From assembly GCF_003332825.1 (NCBI RefSeq), contig NZ_QIRF01000019.1, forward strand, positions 1 through 64,000: a DNA stretch of 64,000 bases, read 5' to 3'. Positions 24,249 through 33,512 of this stretch are shown here, one piece after another. Below the pieces are notes generated by a model. That model was given only the letters and a program-made list of their open reading frames with translations, was not told the DNA's origin and searched no databases. Origin of the DNA: Dyella sp. C9 (GTDB taxonomy: Bacteria > Pseudomonadota > Gammaproteobacteria > Xanthomonadales > Rhodanobacteraceae). Each line of letters begins with the position of its first letter. Within the stretch, counting starts at the first letter, position 1. The position numbers and the translations under genes were made by a program.

Positions 24249-25214
24249 ATGAACACTGCCACCAAGCACAGCCGCCTGCTGATCCTGGGCAGCGGCCCCG
24301 CCGGTTACACCGCCGCCGTCTACGCTGCCCGCGCCAACCTCAAGCCGACGCTGATCACCGGCTTGCAGCAGGGTGGCCAGCTGATGACCACCACCGAGGT
24401 GGACAACTGGCCGGGCGACGACAAGGGCGTGCAGGGACCGGAGCTGATGCAGCGCATGGCGCAGCATGCCGAGCGCTTCGAGACGAGCATGGTGTTCGAC
24501 CACATCCACAGCGTCGATCTCAAGCAGCGTCCGTTTCGCCTCAAGGGCGACTCGGGCGAGTACACCTGCGACGCGCTGATCATCTCCACCGGCGCCACCG
24601 CCAAGTACCTGGGCATCGCCAGCGAAGAGCATTTCAAGGGCAAGGGCGTGTCGGCCTGCGCCACCTGCGACGGCTTCTTCTTCCGCGAGCAGGAAGTGGT
24701 GGTGATCGGCGGCGGCAACACCGCGGTCGAAGAGGCACTGTACCTTTCGAACATCTGCAGCAAGGTCACCCTGGTGCATCGCCGCGACAAGCTGCGCGCC
24801 GAGAAGATCATGCAGGACAAGCTGTTCGACAAGGCCGCGGCCGGCAAGATCGAGCTGGTGTGGAACCACACCGTCGACGAAGTGCTGGGCGACAACAGCG
24901 GCGTGACCGGCGTGCGCGTCAAGGACATCAACACCGGCGAGACGCGCGACATCCCGGCCACCGGCTTCTTCGTGGCCATCGGCCATACGCCGAACACCGG
25001 CATCTTCGACGGCCAGTTGGACATGCACGACGGCTATATCAAGATCCGCAGCGGCCTGAGCGGCATGGCCACCATGACCTCGGTGCCGGGCGTGTTCGCC
25101 GCCGGCGACGTGGCCGACCATGTGTACCGCCAGGCGATCACCTCGGCCGGCTTCGGCTGCATGGCCGCGCTGGACGCCGAGCGCTGGCTGGACCAGCAGG
25201 GCCCGGCGAGCTGA
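24249..25214 (+). CDS. trxB: Thioredoxin-disulfide reductase
   Basis: A flavoenzyme that passes electrons from NADPH to thioredoxin. It has 321 residues. GSGPAG at 14-19 binds FAD, the redox-active pair is Cys137 and Cys140 (CATC), GGGNTAVEEA is the NADPH-binding loop, and PGVFAAGDVAD near the C-terminus is the second FAD motif. AGAAGGAACGC before the ATG at 24249 supports this start over the in-frame ATG at 24105. A perfect 11-pair hairpin follows the gene, before the next start. Confidence 0.96.
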   Translation: MNTATKHSRLLILGSGPAGYTAAVYAARANLKPTLITGLQQGGQLMTTTEVDNWPGDDKGVQGPELMQRMAQHAERFETSMVFDHIHSVDLKQRPFRLKGDSGEYTCDALIISTGATAKYLGIASEEHFKGKGVSACATCDGFFFREQEVVVIGGGNTAVEEALYLSNICSKVTLVHRRDKLRAEKIMQDKLFDKAAAGKIELVWNHTVDEVLGDNSGVTGVRVKDINTGETRDIPATGFFVAIGHTPNTGIFDGQLDMHDGYIKIRSGLSGMATMTSVPGVFAAGDVADHVYRQAITSAGFGCMAALDAERWLDQQGPAS

Positions 25215-25228
25215 AGCCTGCGCCGAAC

Positions 25229-25255
25229 AGGCCGCATCGATGTCCGATGCGGCCT
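25229..25255. terminator. Strong hairpin after trxB, no T-run
   Basis: AGGCCGCATCG (25229-25239) and CGATGCGGCCT (25245-25255) form a perfect 11-pair stem with a five-base loop. No T-run follows, so it may be a Rho-type or partial terminator, or an RNA-stability element between trxB and the acyltransferase gene. Confidence 0.5.
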
Positions 25256-25273
25256 CCCCGCCTTGATTGAGAC

Positions 25274-26419
25274 GTGATCGAAGCCCGTTTCCACGACCGC
25301 ATCGACAGCATCCCCGCCCCGGCGTGGGATGCCTTGCGTCCTGACGACAATCCGTTCGTCTCGCACGCCTTCCTGTCCCTGCTGGAGCGCACCGGCTGCA
25401 TTCGCCCCGACTGGGGCTGGCAGGCCCACCACCTGGGCCTGTACGAACACGACCGGCTGCTGGCCGCCGCGCCGCTCTACCTGAAGGGCAATTCGCACGG
25501 CGAGTTCGTGTTCGACTGGAGCTGGGCCAGCGCGTGGGAGCGCGCGGGCGGCGACTATTACCCGAAACTGCTCAACGCGGTGCCCTACTCCCCCGTGCCG
25601 GGGCCGCGCCTGTTGGCCGGGGCCGGGGCCGGTGTGCTGCCCCTCCAGCAGGCGCTGCTGACCGCCATGCGCGGTTTCGCGGAGCGCATGAACCTGTCGT
25701 CGGTGCACGCCAACTTCCTGCGCGACGACGAACTGCCAGCGTTCGATCTGCACTGGCTGGCACGCTCCGACGTGCAGTTTCACTGGCGCAACCCTGGCTA
25801 CGCCGACTTCGCCCAGTTCCTCGGCACGCTCAATCACAAGAAGCGGAAGAACATTCGCCAGGAACGCGCCCATGTGGCGGCCAGCGGGTTGTCGGTGGAA
25901 TGGCGCAGCGGGCGCGAACTGGCCTCCAAAGACTGGCTGCGCATCCACGCACTGTACGAATCCACGTTCGACGCCAAGGGCAATCACGCCGCCCTGACCC
26001 GCGACTTGTTTCTCGGCATCGGTGAGACGCTTGGCGATGCCACGCAGCTGGCACTGGCCCGTCACGGCGACCGGATCGTCGCCATGGCGATGTTCCTGCA
26101 AAGCGGGCAAGCGCTTTACGGGCGCTATTGGGGCGCCGAGGTCGACGTGCCGGGCCTGCACTTCGAGCTCTGCTACTACCAGGGCATCGAGCACGCGATC
26201 CGTTGCGGCTTGCAGCGGTTCGAGCCGGGAGCCCAGGGCGAACACAAACTGGCCCGCGGCTTCCTGCCGGTGCGCACGCATTCACGCCATTACCTGGTGA
26301 ACACCGGCTTCCGCGAGGCCGTTCGCACCGCCTTGCTGCGCGAGGCCGAAGCGATGGACGACTACGCGCAGGATCTTGAGACCCACAGTCCATACGCCAG
26401 GCACGCACCCACTACCTAG
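25274..26419 (+). CDS. FemAB/GNAT-like acyltransferase (COG3146 type)
   Basis: A 381-residue cytoplasmic protein of the peptidogalycan-biosynthesis-like family with a FemAB/GNAT fold. Family signatures are NPFVSHAFLSLLERTG at about 29-44, the middle region GTLNHKKRKNIRQER, ALYGRYWGAEVDVPGLHFE at about 278-296, and the end with PGAQGEHKLARGF and HSRHYL. The substrate is not established. Translation starts at GTG 25274. Its place between trxB and aat is conserved in xanthomonads as I know them. It lies about 60 bp after trxB. Confidence 0.85.
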   Translation: MIEARFHDRIDSIPAPAWDALRPDDNPFVSHAFLSLLERTGCIRPDWGWQAHHLGLYEHDRLLAAAPLYLKGNSHGEFVFDWSWASAWERAGGDYYPKLLNAVPYSPVPGPRLLAGAGAGVLPLQQALLTAMRGFAERMNLSSVHANFLRDDELPAFDLHWLARSDVQFHWRNPGYADFAQFLGTLNHKKRKNIRQERAHVAASGLSVEWRSGRELASKDWLRIHALYESTFDAKGNHAALTRDLFLGIGETLGDATQLALARHGDRIVAMAMFLQSGQALYGRYWGAEVDVPGLHFELCYYQGIEHAIRCGLQRFEPGAQGEHKLARGFLPVRTHSRHYLVNTGFREAVRTALLREAEAMDDYAQDLETHSPYARHAPTT

Positions 26420-26598
26420 GCACGCTTCACGCTGCCTTGACTGCCTGACGTCCTAAGTTGGCAACCGCCTTGCCACTGTCGGCGCAGTGACATATTCGAA
26501 GTGCACGATCGCTTCAGGCTGACCGTATCGAGGGCGCGGTCGGTTGTGGCAGGCAATCAGGGGACTGGCTCAAGTTTTCGCGTGGGGGCGTGGACCCA

Positions 26599-27096
26599 AT
26601 GAACACGAAGCGACTCAGCGTCTGGCCCGCCCTGGTGGCGGTGGCATTCATCGCACTTGCCGTGCTCGCCGTCGCGGCCACCGGACGGTATGCGTGGCAC
26701 GAGTACGCCTGCTCCAGCGACGCATCGATGGTCGCCGGTGGTCCATCGAAGTATGCCGTGGAGGTTCGCGGCGAATCGTGTACCGCCAATGGCACGCTCA
26801 ACTTCGTGCATGTGAAGCTCAAGGGCGCCGGCCTGCTCGGCTCAGACGCCACGGTATTCGTCTACGAACCGGTGGACAACGGCGACGATGAAGACGACGG
26901 CAACCAGCCGCCCACAGTGCGCTGGCTGTCGCCGAACCATCTCGAGATCGACGTGGATACGGCCTCGCGCGTGGACACCCAGGAATTCAGCTCGCACGGC
27001 GTGACCATCAGCTACCGCATTGGCCATGTGATACCGATCGAGCACGTGGCTTCGGCCGATCCCCTGCGCCACAAGCAACACGTCGCATCGCTCTGA
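26599..27096 (+). CDS. Hypothetical single-span membrane protein
   Basis: A 165-residue protein with one N-terminal hydrophobic segment (WPALVAVAFIALAVLAVAA, about residues 9-27), then a periplasmic domain with two cysteines (Cys38 and Cys61) that may pair, and an acidic stretch (DNGDDEDDG). The beta-rich domain ends in a basic tail. I do not recognise the family. Translation could also begin at a GTG at 26590. Its stop lies 16 bp from the convergent hydrolase gene. Confidence 0.6.
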   Translation: MNTKRLSVWPALVAVAFIALAVLAVAATGRYAWHEYACSSDASMVAGGPSKYAVEVRGESCTANGTLNFVHVKLKGAGLLGSDATVFVYEPVDNGDDEDDGNQPPTVRWLSPNHLEIDVDTASRVDTQEFSSHGVTISYRIGHVIPIEHVASADPLRHKQHVASL

Positions 27097-27112
27097 TGCA
27101 TCTTTCGGCGAC

Positions 27113-28522
27113 TCAGCCGTACGAGATGCTGACGACCTTGCCGTTCGCATCCAGGCCAAACGCGAACTTCAGCAGGCTGCCCGGACCGAATGCGATCAGG
27201 TAGTCGTTCCAGTGCACGCCGTCCTGGTCACGCTGGCCCTTGAACACGAACGCGGTGGGTTCGCCGAACGGTGCGAGCTTGTCGGCCAGCCGCGCCGACA
27301 GGCCGGCATTCAATTTGGCGCCGAGATGCCCGCCGAAACGTGAGGCATCTTCCTTGCCCTGCTGCATCTGCACGAACAAGGCGCGCGCCGCGGCCGTGGC
27401 CTCGGTGTCCTCGCCCGCGGCCGGCGCGCGCGCAGCGGCGGCAACGGCGGGATACAGATCATCGAAGATGGCCGAGGTGAGCATCTCACCAGGCTCGGGA
27501 TTATCGCCGTTGTTGGTGAAGGCAATGATCCGCACGCGCTGGCGGGGGAAGTATTCGTTGGCCGTGGTGAAGCCCAGCGAGCCTCCGGTGTGGCCGACGC
27601 GCGGCTGCCCTTCCATCTCGTCCACGAACAGGCCCAGGCCGTAGTCGGCGCTGCCGCTGCCGGTGGTCTGTACCGAGGTGATCATCATGGCGTAGTCAGC
27701 GGGCGTGACGATGCGGCCACTGACTAGCGCCTCGTTCCAGCGTTCGAGATCCGCCACCGTCGACACCAGGTAGCCGGCGGCGCCGCCTACCGAGTCATGA
27801 ATGGTCGGGGCCCGTTCCAGCTTGCCGCCCTCATGGCGGTAGCCCACGGCCATGGGCGAAAGCCGCTCTTCATCGGCCACGCCATGCGTGTGCGAGATGC
27901 CGGCCGGATCGAGCAGGTGTATGCGCACGTAGTGCCGGTAATCCTCGCCGGAAACCACCTCGATCACCCGTCCCAGCAGCGCGTAGCCGGTGTTGGAATA
28001 GGACCAGCGGCTGCCCGGCTTGAAATCGAGCGGCTTGTCCTTGATGCGCGCCATCAGCTGGTCGAAGGTGGCCGGCCGCGTGGCGAACTGCTCCACGTCG
28101 GGACCATCCAGGTATTCGGGCAGGCCGCTGGTATGCGACAGCAGCTGCCGCAGCGTCACCTCCGTGGCATGCGGCGCGGTCGGCAACCAGGTGGACAACG
28201 GCTTGTCGATATCCAGCTTGCCGGCCTCCTGCAGTTGCAGGATCGCCGCGGCGGTGAACTGCTTGGTGATGGAGCCGATCTCGTACCAGGTGTCCATGGT
28301 CGCCGGCAGCCGACGCTCCCGGTCCCGGTAGCCATAGGCATGGCCATAGATCAGCTTGCCGTCCCGGTACACGGCGATCACCGCGCCGGGCGTTGCGGTT
28401 CGTTGCAGCACCGCTTGCACGTCGGCATCGATGCGCGCCGTCGGTGGCCGGTCGGCCTGGCTGGCCGTTGCAAAAGCAGGCGCCAGGGCCAGCCACGAGA
28501 GGGATAGCGCAAAGCGACGCAT
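27113..28522 (-). CDS. Serine hydrolase, class C beta-lactamase/penicillin-binding fold
   Basis: A 469-residue exported hydrolase. A Sec signal peptide (MRRFALSLSWLALAPAFATA) leads into a beta-lactamase/transpeptidase-like domain with the serine motif SITK (Ser84-Lys87), the tyrosine motif YSN (175-177) and HTGG (311-314) in place of KTG. This set is typical of esterase or D-amino-peptidase-like members rather than true AmpC enzymes, so beta-lactam resistance should not be assumed. The last 100 residues form an extra domain. The start is at 28522, since the frame upstream lacks signal-like sequence. It is divergent from aat. Confidence 0.85.
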   Translation of the reverse strand: MRRFALSLSWLALAPAFATASQADRPPTARIDADVQAVLQRTATPGAVIAVYRDGKLIYGHAYGYRDRERRLPATMDTWYEIGSITKQFTAAAILQLQEAGKLDIDKPLSTWLPTAPHATEVTLRQLLSHTSGLPEYLDGPDVEQFATRPATFDQLMARIKDKPLDFKPGSRWSYSNTGYALLGRVIEVVSGEDYRHYVRIHLLDPAGISHTHGVADEERLSPMAVGYRHEGGKLERAPTIHDSVGGAAGYLVSTVADLERWNEALVSGRIVTPADYAMMITSVQTTGSGSADYGLGLFVDEMEGQPRVGHTGGSLGFTTANEYFPRQRVRIIAFTNNGDNPEPGEMLTSAIFDDLYPAVAAAARAPAAGEDTEATAAARALFVQMQQGKEDASRFGGHLGAKLNAGLSARLADKLAPFGEPTAFVFKGQRDQDGVHWNDYLIAFGPGSLLKFAFGLDANGKVVSISYG

Positions 28523-28627
28523 GGTTATCCGCAAGGTCGACAAGGGTGGAGCATGCTAATCACGCCGGCATGCCGGTAGCATGTGTCTTATGGCCACCCT
28601 GGTCTGTCGCCCTCCTCGAATGCCGCG

Positions 28628-29359
28628 ATGATCCGATTGCCCCTGCTCGATTCGGCCAAGCCGGAGCACTTTCCCGATCCGCGCAAGGCGCTGGACGAGC
28701 CGAACGGCCTGCTGGCCTTCGGCGGCGATCTTTCGCCTCGCCGGCTGCTGGCCGCCTATGCGCAGGGCATCTTTCCCTGGTTCAACGAGGATGAGCCGCT
28801 GCTGTGGTGGTCGCCCGATCCCCGCTGCGTGTTCCACACGGCGTCCCTGCGGGTGAATCGCAACCTGCGCCGCCGCCTCGGCGAGGTGTCCTGGCGGATC
28901 ACCCTCGACCAGGCATTCCGCGAGGTGGTGGAAGCCTGCGCCGCGCCGCGCCCGGGACAGGCCGGCACCTGGATCGTGCCGGCGATGATCGACGCCTATG
29001 AGCATCTGCACCGGCTCGGGCATGCGCACAGCGCAGAAGTCTGGGACGGCGACAGCCTGGTCGGCGGCATCTACGGCATCGCGGTGGGGCGGCTGTTCTG
29101 TGGCGAGTCGATGTTCAGCCGCGAAAGCGGCGGCTCACGCGCCGCGCTGGTGGCGCTGGCCCAGGTGCTGCGTGGCTGGGACTTTCCGCTGATCGATGCC
29201 CAGGTCACCAACCCCCACCTGCTGCAGCTGGGCGCGGTGGAATACCCACGCGCCCAGTTCCTGCGCACGATCGCCCAGCTCAGCCAGCTGCCCGGGCAGC
29301 CGGGAAGCTGGGCGCCGTTCTCCGCGCTGGCCCAGTTGCAAGCCTCAGGCGGCGAGTGA
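28628..29359 (+). CDS. aat: Leucyl/phenylalanyl-tRNA--protein transferase
   Basis: Adds Leu or Phe from aminoacyl-tRNA to N-terminal Arg or Lys of proteins, marking them for ClpAP in the N-degron pathway. It has 243 residues. Signatures are FPDPRKALDEPNGLLAFGGD at about 15-34, YAQGIFPWF, LLWWSPDPRCV, TWIVPAMIDAYEHLH, HSAEVW, GGIYGIAVGRLFCGESMFS and the LIDAQVTNPHL near the end. The start MIRLPLL (28628) fits the family; the frame is open to 28583. The distance from trxB is longer than usual because of two inserted genes. Confidence 0.95.
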   Translation: MIRLPLLDSAKPEHFPDPRKALDEPNGLLAFGGDLSPRRLLAAYAQGIFPWFNEDEPLLWWSPDPRCVFHTASLRVNRNLRRRLGEVSWRITLDQAFREVVEACAAPRPGQAGTWIVPAMIDAYEHLHRLGHAHSAEVWDGDSLVGGIYGIAVGRLFCGESMFSRESGGSRAALVALAQVLRGWDFPLIDAQVTNPHLLQLGAVEYPRAQFLRTIAQLSQLPGQPGSWAPFSALAQLQASGGE

Positions 29360-29408
29360 GCGGCGGCGCTGGCCGCCAACGCGGCGAAGCAAGACGCGGG
29401 ACCGATTG

Positions 29409-30083
29409 TCAGGAAACGGCGACCAGTCCCCAACCCAGCAGCAGGTCGTACACGCCGTTGATGACGAACTGCACGCCGATGCACACCAGCAGGAAACCCA
29501 TCACGCGGGACAACGCATCGATGCCGGTCTCGCCGAGAAAGCGCATGATCTTGGTGGCGCCGCGCAGGCACAGCCAGAACACCAGCGCGAACAGCAGCGT
29601 GGTGACCGCCACCACCAGGTGCACCATCATGGTGAGCTTGCCGCCGGGAATCGACGAGCCCGCGCTGATGATGAAGGCGATCGTGCCCGGGCCGGTGGTG
29701 CACGGCATGGTGAGCGGAATGAAGGCGATGTCCTTCAGCTTCGCGCTGGATTCATGCGAGGCCATCTCGGCCTGAACTTCGTCCTCTGCTGCACGCGCTG
29801 GCGGAAACAGCATGCCGAAGCCGATGAAGGCCACGATCAGGCCGCCGGCCACGCGCAGGCCGGGGATGGAGATGCCAAAGCCGCCGATCACCGCATTGCC
29901 GGCGTAGAAACAGATGAGCAGCACGATCACCACGTACAGCGTGGCGCGATTGATCTGGCGGTTTCGTTCCGCCTCGGGATAGCGACCGGTGAGGGCCAAC
30001 AGGACGGTGGCGCTGGTGAGCGGGTTGGCAATGGGCAACAGGCCCAACAAGCCGAAGGCGACGTAATCGAGCAAGACGTACAT
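29409..30083 (-). CDS. MarC family integral membrane protein
   Basis: A 224-residue inner-membrane protein with six hydrophobic segments. Family signatures are GLLPIANPLTSATVLLALTG in the first span region, GGLIVAFIGFGMLF, and FIPLTMPCTTGPGTIAFII in the middle. Despite the name, MarC has been shown not to mediate multiple antibiotic resistance, and its role is unknown. The gene is convergent with aat. Confidence 0.9.
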   Translation of the reverse strand: MYVLLDYVAFGLLGLLPIANPLTSATVLLALTGRYPEAERNRQINRATLYVVIVLLICFYAGNAVIGGFGISIPGLRVAGGLIVAFIGFGMLFPPARAAEDEVQAEMASHESSAKLKDIAFIPLTMPCTTGPGTIAFIISAGSSIPGGKLTMMVHLVVAVTTLLFALVFWLCLRGATKIMRFLGETGIDALSRVMGFLLVCIGVQFVINGVYDLLLGWGLVAVS

Positions 30084-30153
30084 AGGCTTCCGATTCCTGC
30101 TGGACCGGGTACAGCCTAACCTGCCAGGGTGCCAGCGCAGAAGCCGGAGGCGC

Positions 30154-30972
30154 TCAATCCGGCGACAGTTCGTCCATGCCGATGGCCTTCAGCTCGTCGT
30201 AATGCTCCAGGAACAACGCCACGATCTGCGGATCGAGCTGGCTGCCTGCCGCGTTGCGCAGGTAGTCGAGCACCTCCTGCTCGGGCCATGCGGGCTTGTA
30301 GACGCGCGGGAAACTCAAGGCGTCCCACACGTCCACCACGCTGAACAGGCGCGCGGCCAGTGGAATCTCCTCGCCACGCAGGCCCCGAGGGTAGCCGGTG
30401 CCATCCCAGCGTTCGTGGTGTGCGTAGGGAATATCGACCGCCGGACGCAAGAAGGCAGTACGCATCAGCAGGTCCCGGCCCAGGATAGGATGCGTACGCA
30501 TCACGGTGACCTCCTCGGGCGTCAGCGGGCCGGGCTTGATCAGGATCGCGTCGGGCAGCGCCAGCTTGCCGATGTCGTGCAGCAACGCGCCGAAACGCAC
30601 GTGGCGCAACGCATCGCCATCGAGCCCCGCGCGACGCGCCAGCGCTACGGTCATGCGCATCACGCGCTCGGAATGGTCGCGAGTTTCCTTGTGGCGCACG
30701 TCCATGGCCGACACCAGGGCACGCAGCGACTGCTCGTTACCGGTGAGCAGCAGGTGATTGAGGCGATCCATGCGCTTCATCGCGCGATCGATCATCCAGT
30801 ACAGCAGGATGCCCGTGCACAGCACGAAGAAGCCGCCCTTGGCCGAGTGCAGCATGCTCAGCGTGTGCTTGTCGTAGTTGAAAGAGAACAGCAGGCGATC
30901 GGAAAAGAACACCCACAGCCACGCGAGCAACACGTAGATCAAGACGATGCGAATTTGCGGCTTCAGCCTCAC
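30154..30972 (-). CDS. Membrane HD-GYP cyclic-di-GMP phosphodiesterase
   Basis: A 272-residue protein predicted to hydrolyse cyclic di-GMP. Two N-terminal spans (IRIVLIYVLLAWLWVFFS and GGFFVLCTGILLYWMI) anchor it. The HD-GYP domain at about 80-270 has RDHSERV, the catalytic LLHDIGKLALPD (His132-Asp133) and HHERWDGTGYP (185-195). The GTG at 30972 is preferred because AGGGGG lies five bases upstream; the frame continues to 31068. With the GGDEF protein at 16771 it shows active cyclic-di-GMP signalling in the genome. Confidence 0.88.
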   Translation of the reverse strand: MRLKPQIRIVLIYVLLAWLWVFFSDRLLFSFNYDKHTLSMLHSAKGGFFVLCTGILLYWMIDRAMKRMDRLNHLLLTGNEQSLRALVSAMDVRHKETRDHSERVMRMTVALARRAGLDGDALRHVRFGALLHDIGKLALPDAILIKPGPLTPEEVTVMRTHPILGRDLLMRTAFLRPAVDIPYAHHERWDGTGYPRGLRGEEIPLAARLFSVVDVWDALSFPRVYKPAWPEQEVLDYLRNAAGSQLDPQIVALFLEHYDELKAIGMDELSPD

Positions 30973-31078
30973 CAAGCCCCCTGCTCCCCACTCTCCGCCG
31001 AACTCCCACCCTGCGGGGAACGGACGGAGCATACCCGTATCGCGACGGGAAAGGCGGCTCTTTGTCACACCCTTCCCG

Positions 31079-31372
31079 TCAGGCGTCTTCCGGCTCGATC
31101 AACACGTCCACCGACTGTCCGATGCTGACGCCCATGGCAGCCGTGAGCGACTCTTCCAACAACAACCAGAACGCGCCTGCGCGTTCCACCACCGAGCCCT
31201 TGAAGCTCTGCCCATTGAGGCTGCCGCGCACACGATGTCCGTGGCCGCATTTCCACAGCGGCCGCGCGGGTGTGGACCACTGGCTTACCGGATCGAACGG
31301 CAGAGCCACGGCCCAGTGCCTGGGCCCGATCTGCACGATGGCGCGAAACGCGACCGCACGATGCCTGTTCAT
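31079..31372 (-). CDS. DUF1905 domain protein
   Basis: A 97-residue soluble protein covering just one DUF1905 domain, seen in HRVRGSLNGQSFKGSVVE and the end MGVSIGQSVDVLIEPED; this small beta-barrel is found alone or fused to YdeI-like parts. The function is unknown. It begins 11 bp after the methyltransferase stop on the same strand, so it is probably part of an ispG - methyltransferase - DUF1905 operon. Confidence 0.75.
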   Translation of the reverse strand: MNRHRAVAFRAIVQIGPRHWAVALPFDPVSQWSTPARPLWKCGHGHRVRGSLNGQSFKGSVVERAGAFWLLLEESLTAAMGVSIGQSVDVLIEPEDA

Positions 31373-31383
31373 GCCCCGCTCCC

Positions 31384-32058
31384 CTAGCTTGCCCCCGCCA
31401 TGAAGATAACGGACGCGGGCCGGCCTGTGTGGGGATGCACGGGCTCGGCCAGGGAATGCAGCTGCAGGCCCGCCGTGGCGAAGGCCGCCAGCCAGCTGCC
31501 CAGCGTACGGAAATACCAGGGAGCGGGCTGTCCGAAGCCGTCGCCGCAGCCGATCCACGAACCTTGGCGCCAGCCGTCGCTGTACGGCTCGTCGGTCGCC
31601 ACCGCCAGGGGATGCAGAGTCTGCACCAGCAGTACGCCTCCCGGTGCGAGCAGCCCCGGCACCGCCGCCAGCAGGCCGGAGACCGAGGCATCGCCCAGCA
31701 GGGAGAAATTGCACACCACCACGTCCGCCTGCTCGCGCAGGGCGCCCGCAGCAATCTGCTCGTAGGAAATCACGCGGAAATCGCCACCCTGCACGCTAGC
31801 CGCGTCGATCAGCGCAGGCACCGCGTCGACGCCGATCACCTCGATACCTTTGGCCGCCAGGGCGTGGGCCAACCAGCCTTCGCCACACCCCAGGTCAATC
31901 ACCCGGCGCGGCGCCCGGGCGAGCACCGCCTCGACGATGGCGCGGTCGGTGACCAGCTGGCGGCTTTCGATGCGGCCCTCGCGGACGGCCCGCTCCCACG
32001 GCCCGGCGTTGGCCAGCCAGGCATTGAGGATCTGCGCTTCGTCCGGCCGCGCGGTCAT
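31384..32058 (-). CDS. Class I SAM-dependent methyltransferase
   Basis: A 224-residue methyltransferase with the Rossmann-fold SAM site: motif I VIDLGCGEG at about residues 53-61, the acidic residue of motif II in VIGVDAVP, and the post-motif strands DVVVCNFSLLGD and LLAPGGVLLVQTLHPL. The substrate is not evident. The start MTARPDEAQ (32058) lies eight bases after the ispG stop, indicating an operon with ispG. Confidence 0.85.
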   Translation of the reverse strand: MTARPDEAQILNAWLANAGPWERAVREGRIESRQLVTDRAIVEAVLARAPRRVIDLGCGEGWLAHALAAKGIEVIGVDAVPALIDAASVQGGDFRVISYEQIAAGALREQADVVVCNFSLLGDASVSGLLAAVPGLLAPGGVLLVQTLHPLAVATDEPYSDGWRQGSWIGCGDGFGQPAPWYFRTLGSWLAAFATAGLQLHSLAEPVHPHTGRPASVIFMAGAS

Positions 32059-32066
32059 GGCCTGGA

Positions 32067-33317
32067 TCAGCCGCCGCGGCTGGCGTACTTGGTGGCCACG
32101 TAGTTGTCGAGGATGCCGATGAACTCGTTGGCGATGTTGTCGCCACGCAGCGTCATGGCCTTCTCGCCGTCGATGAACACCGGTGCCGACGGCGCCTCGC
32201 CATTGCCCGGCAGCGAAATGCCGATGTTGGCGTGCTTGGATTCGCCCGGCCCGTTCACCACGCAGCCCATCACCGCCAGCGTGAGGTTCTCCACGCCGTC
32301 GTATTTCACCCGCCACAACGGCATCTGCTCGCGCACATGCGACTGCACGGTGCGCGCCAGTTCCTGGAAGAATTCACTGGTCGTGCGGCCGCAACCCGGG
32401 CAGGCAGTCACCAGCGGGGTGAACGCGCGCAGACCCATGGTCTGCAGCAGTTCCTGCGCCACGATGACTTCGCCGGTACGCGACGCTCCCGGCTCAGGGG
32501 TCAGCGAGATGCGGATGGTGTCGCCCACGCCTTCCTGCAGCAGCACGGCAAGCGCCGCCGACGAAGCGGTGATGCCCTTGGAACCCATGCCGGCTTCGGT
32601 CAGGCCCAGGTGCAGCGCGTAATCGCAACGACCGGCGATATCGCGGTACACCGCGATCAGTTCCTGCACGCCCGACACCTTGCAGGAAAGGATGATGCGG
32701 TCACGCGGCAGGCCGATTTCCTCGGCGCGATGGGCCGAGTCGAGGGCGGAACGGATCAAGGCCTCGCGCGCCACGTGGGAGGCGTCCCACGGCTCGGCGC
32801 GCTTGTGGTTTTCGTCCATCAGGGTGGCGACCATGCTCTGGTCCAGCGAACCCCAATTGGCGCCGATGCGCACCGGCTTGCCGTAGCGCAGCGCCATCTC
32901 GATGATCGAGGCGAACTGGCTGTCCTTCTTCTTGCCGAAGCCCACGTTGCCGGGGTTGATGCGGTACTTCGCCAGTGCTTCGGCACAGGCCGGCTCGGCC
33001 TCCAGCAACTGGTGTCCGTTGTAGTGGAAGTCGCCGATGATCGGCACGTCCACGCCCATCATCTCCAGCTTTTCGCGGATGCGCGGCACCGCGGCCGCGG
33101 CGGCAGGCGGGTTTACCGTGATGCGCACCAGCTCCGAGCCGGCGCGGGCCAGTTCGGCGATCTGCCTGGCGGTGCTGGCCGGGTCCTCGGTATCCGTATT
33201 GGTCATCGACTGCACCACGATGGGTGCTCCCCCGCCGACAGTGATCTTGCCGATCTTCACGCCCACGCTGGGGCGGCGGGCTGACGGCTGGGCGGGACGC
33301 GGGGAATGGTCGCTCAT
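32067..33317 (-). CDS. ispG: 4-hydroxy-3-methylbut-2-enyl-diphosphate synthase
   Basis: An iron-sulfur enzyme that converts 2-C-methyl-erythritol 2,4-cyclodiphosphate to HMBPP in the non-mevalonate isoprenoid pathway. It has 416 residues. The TIM-barrel start has VGGGAPIVVQSMTNTDTEDP, and the C-terminal cluster ligands are in TACPGCGRTTSEF and VMGCVVNGPGE. I start at MSDHSPRP (33317), as the frame to 33389 lacks family residues. It is the first gene of a probable operon with a methyltransferase and a DUF1905 protein, and is divergent from the FNR-like regulator. Confidence 0.96.
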   Translation of the reverse strand: MSDHSPRPAQPSARRPSVGVKIGKITVGGGAPIVVQSMTNTDTEDPASTARQIAELARAGSELVRITVNPPAAAAAVPRIREKLEMMGVDVPIIGDFHYNGHQLLEAEPACAEALAKYRINPGNVGFGKKKDSQFASIIEMALRYGKPVRIGANWGSLDQSMVATLMDENHKRAEPWDASHVAREALIRSALDSAHRAEEIGLPRDRIILSCKVSGVQELIAVYRDIAGRCDYALHLGLTEAGMGSKGITASSAALAVLLQEGVGDTIRISLTPEPGASRTGEVIVAQELLQTMGLRAFTPLVTACPGCGRTTSEFFQELARTVQSHVREQMPLWRVKYDGVENLTLAVMGCVVNGPGESKHANIGISLPGNGEAPSAPVFIDGEKAMTLRGDNIANEFIGILDNYVATKYASRGG

Positions 33318-33512
33318 GGGCTGCAAGGGTCGCACGGGTTGGGCCGCCACCGGCGGCAACGGGCAGAGGATACCCGAACGCCTTCGCACGCCCTAGCAAC
33401 CCTCCGGCACCGCGCCGTTATGCGGCAAAAACGCACATCCCCGCCGCGCCAGACACTTGGACGAGGATCATAGGAAGCCGGAAACGGGCAAGGACCAGGA
33501 GGCCTCACGCAC

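Noticed and set aside
27113..28522. AmpC-type antibiotic resistance gene
   Set aside because: HTGG replaces KTG and there is an extra C-terminal domain; this fits esterase/peptidase-like relatives better than a resistance enzyme.
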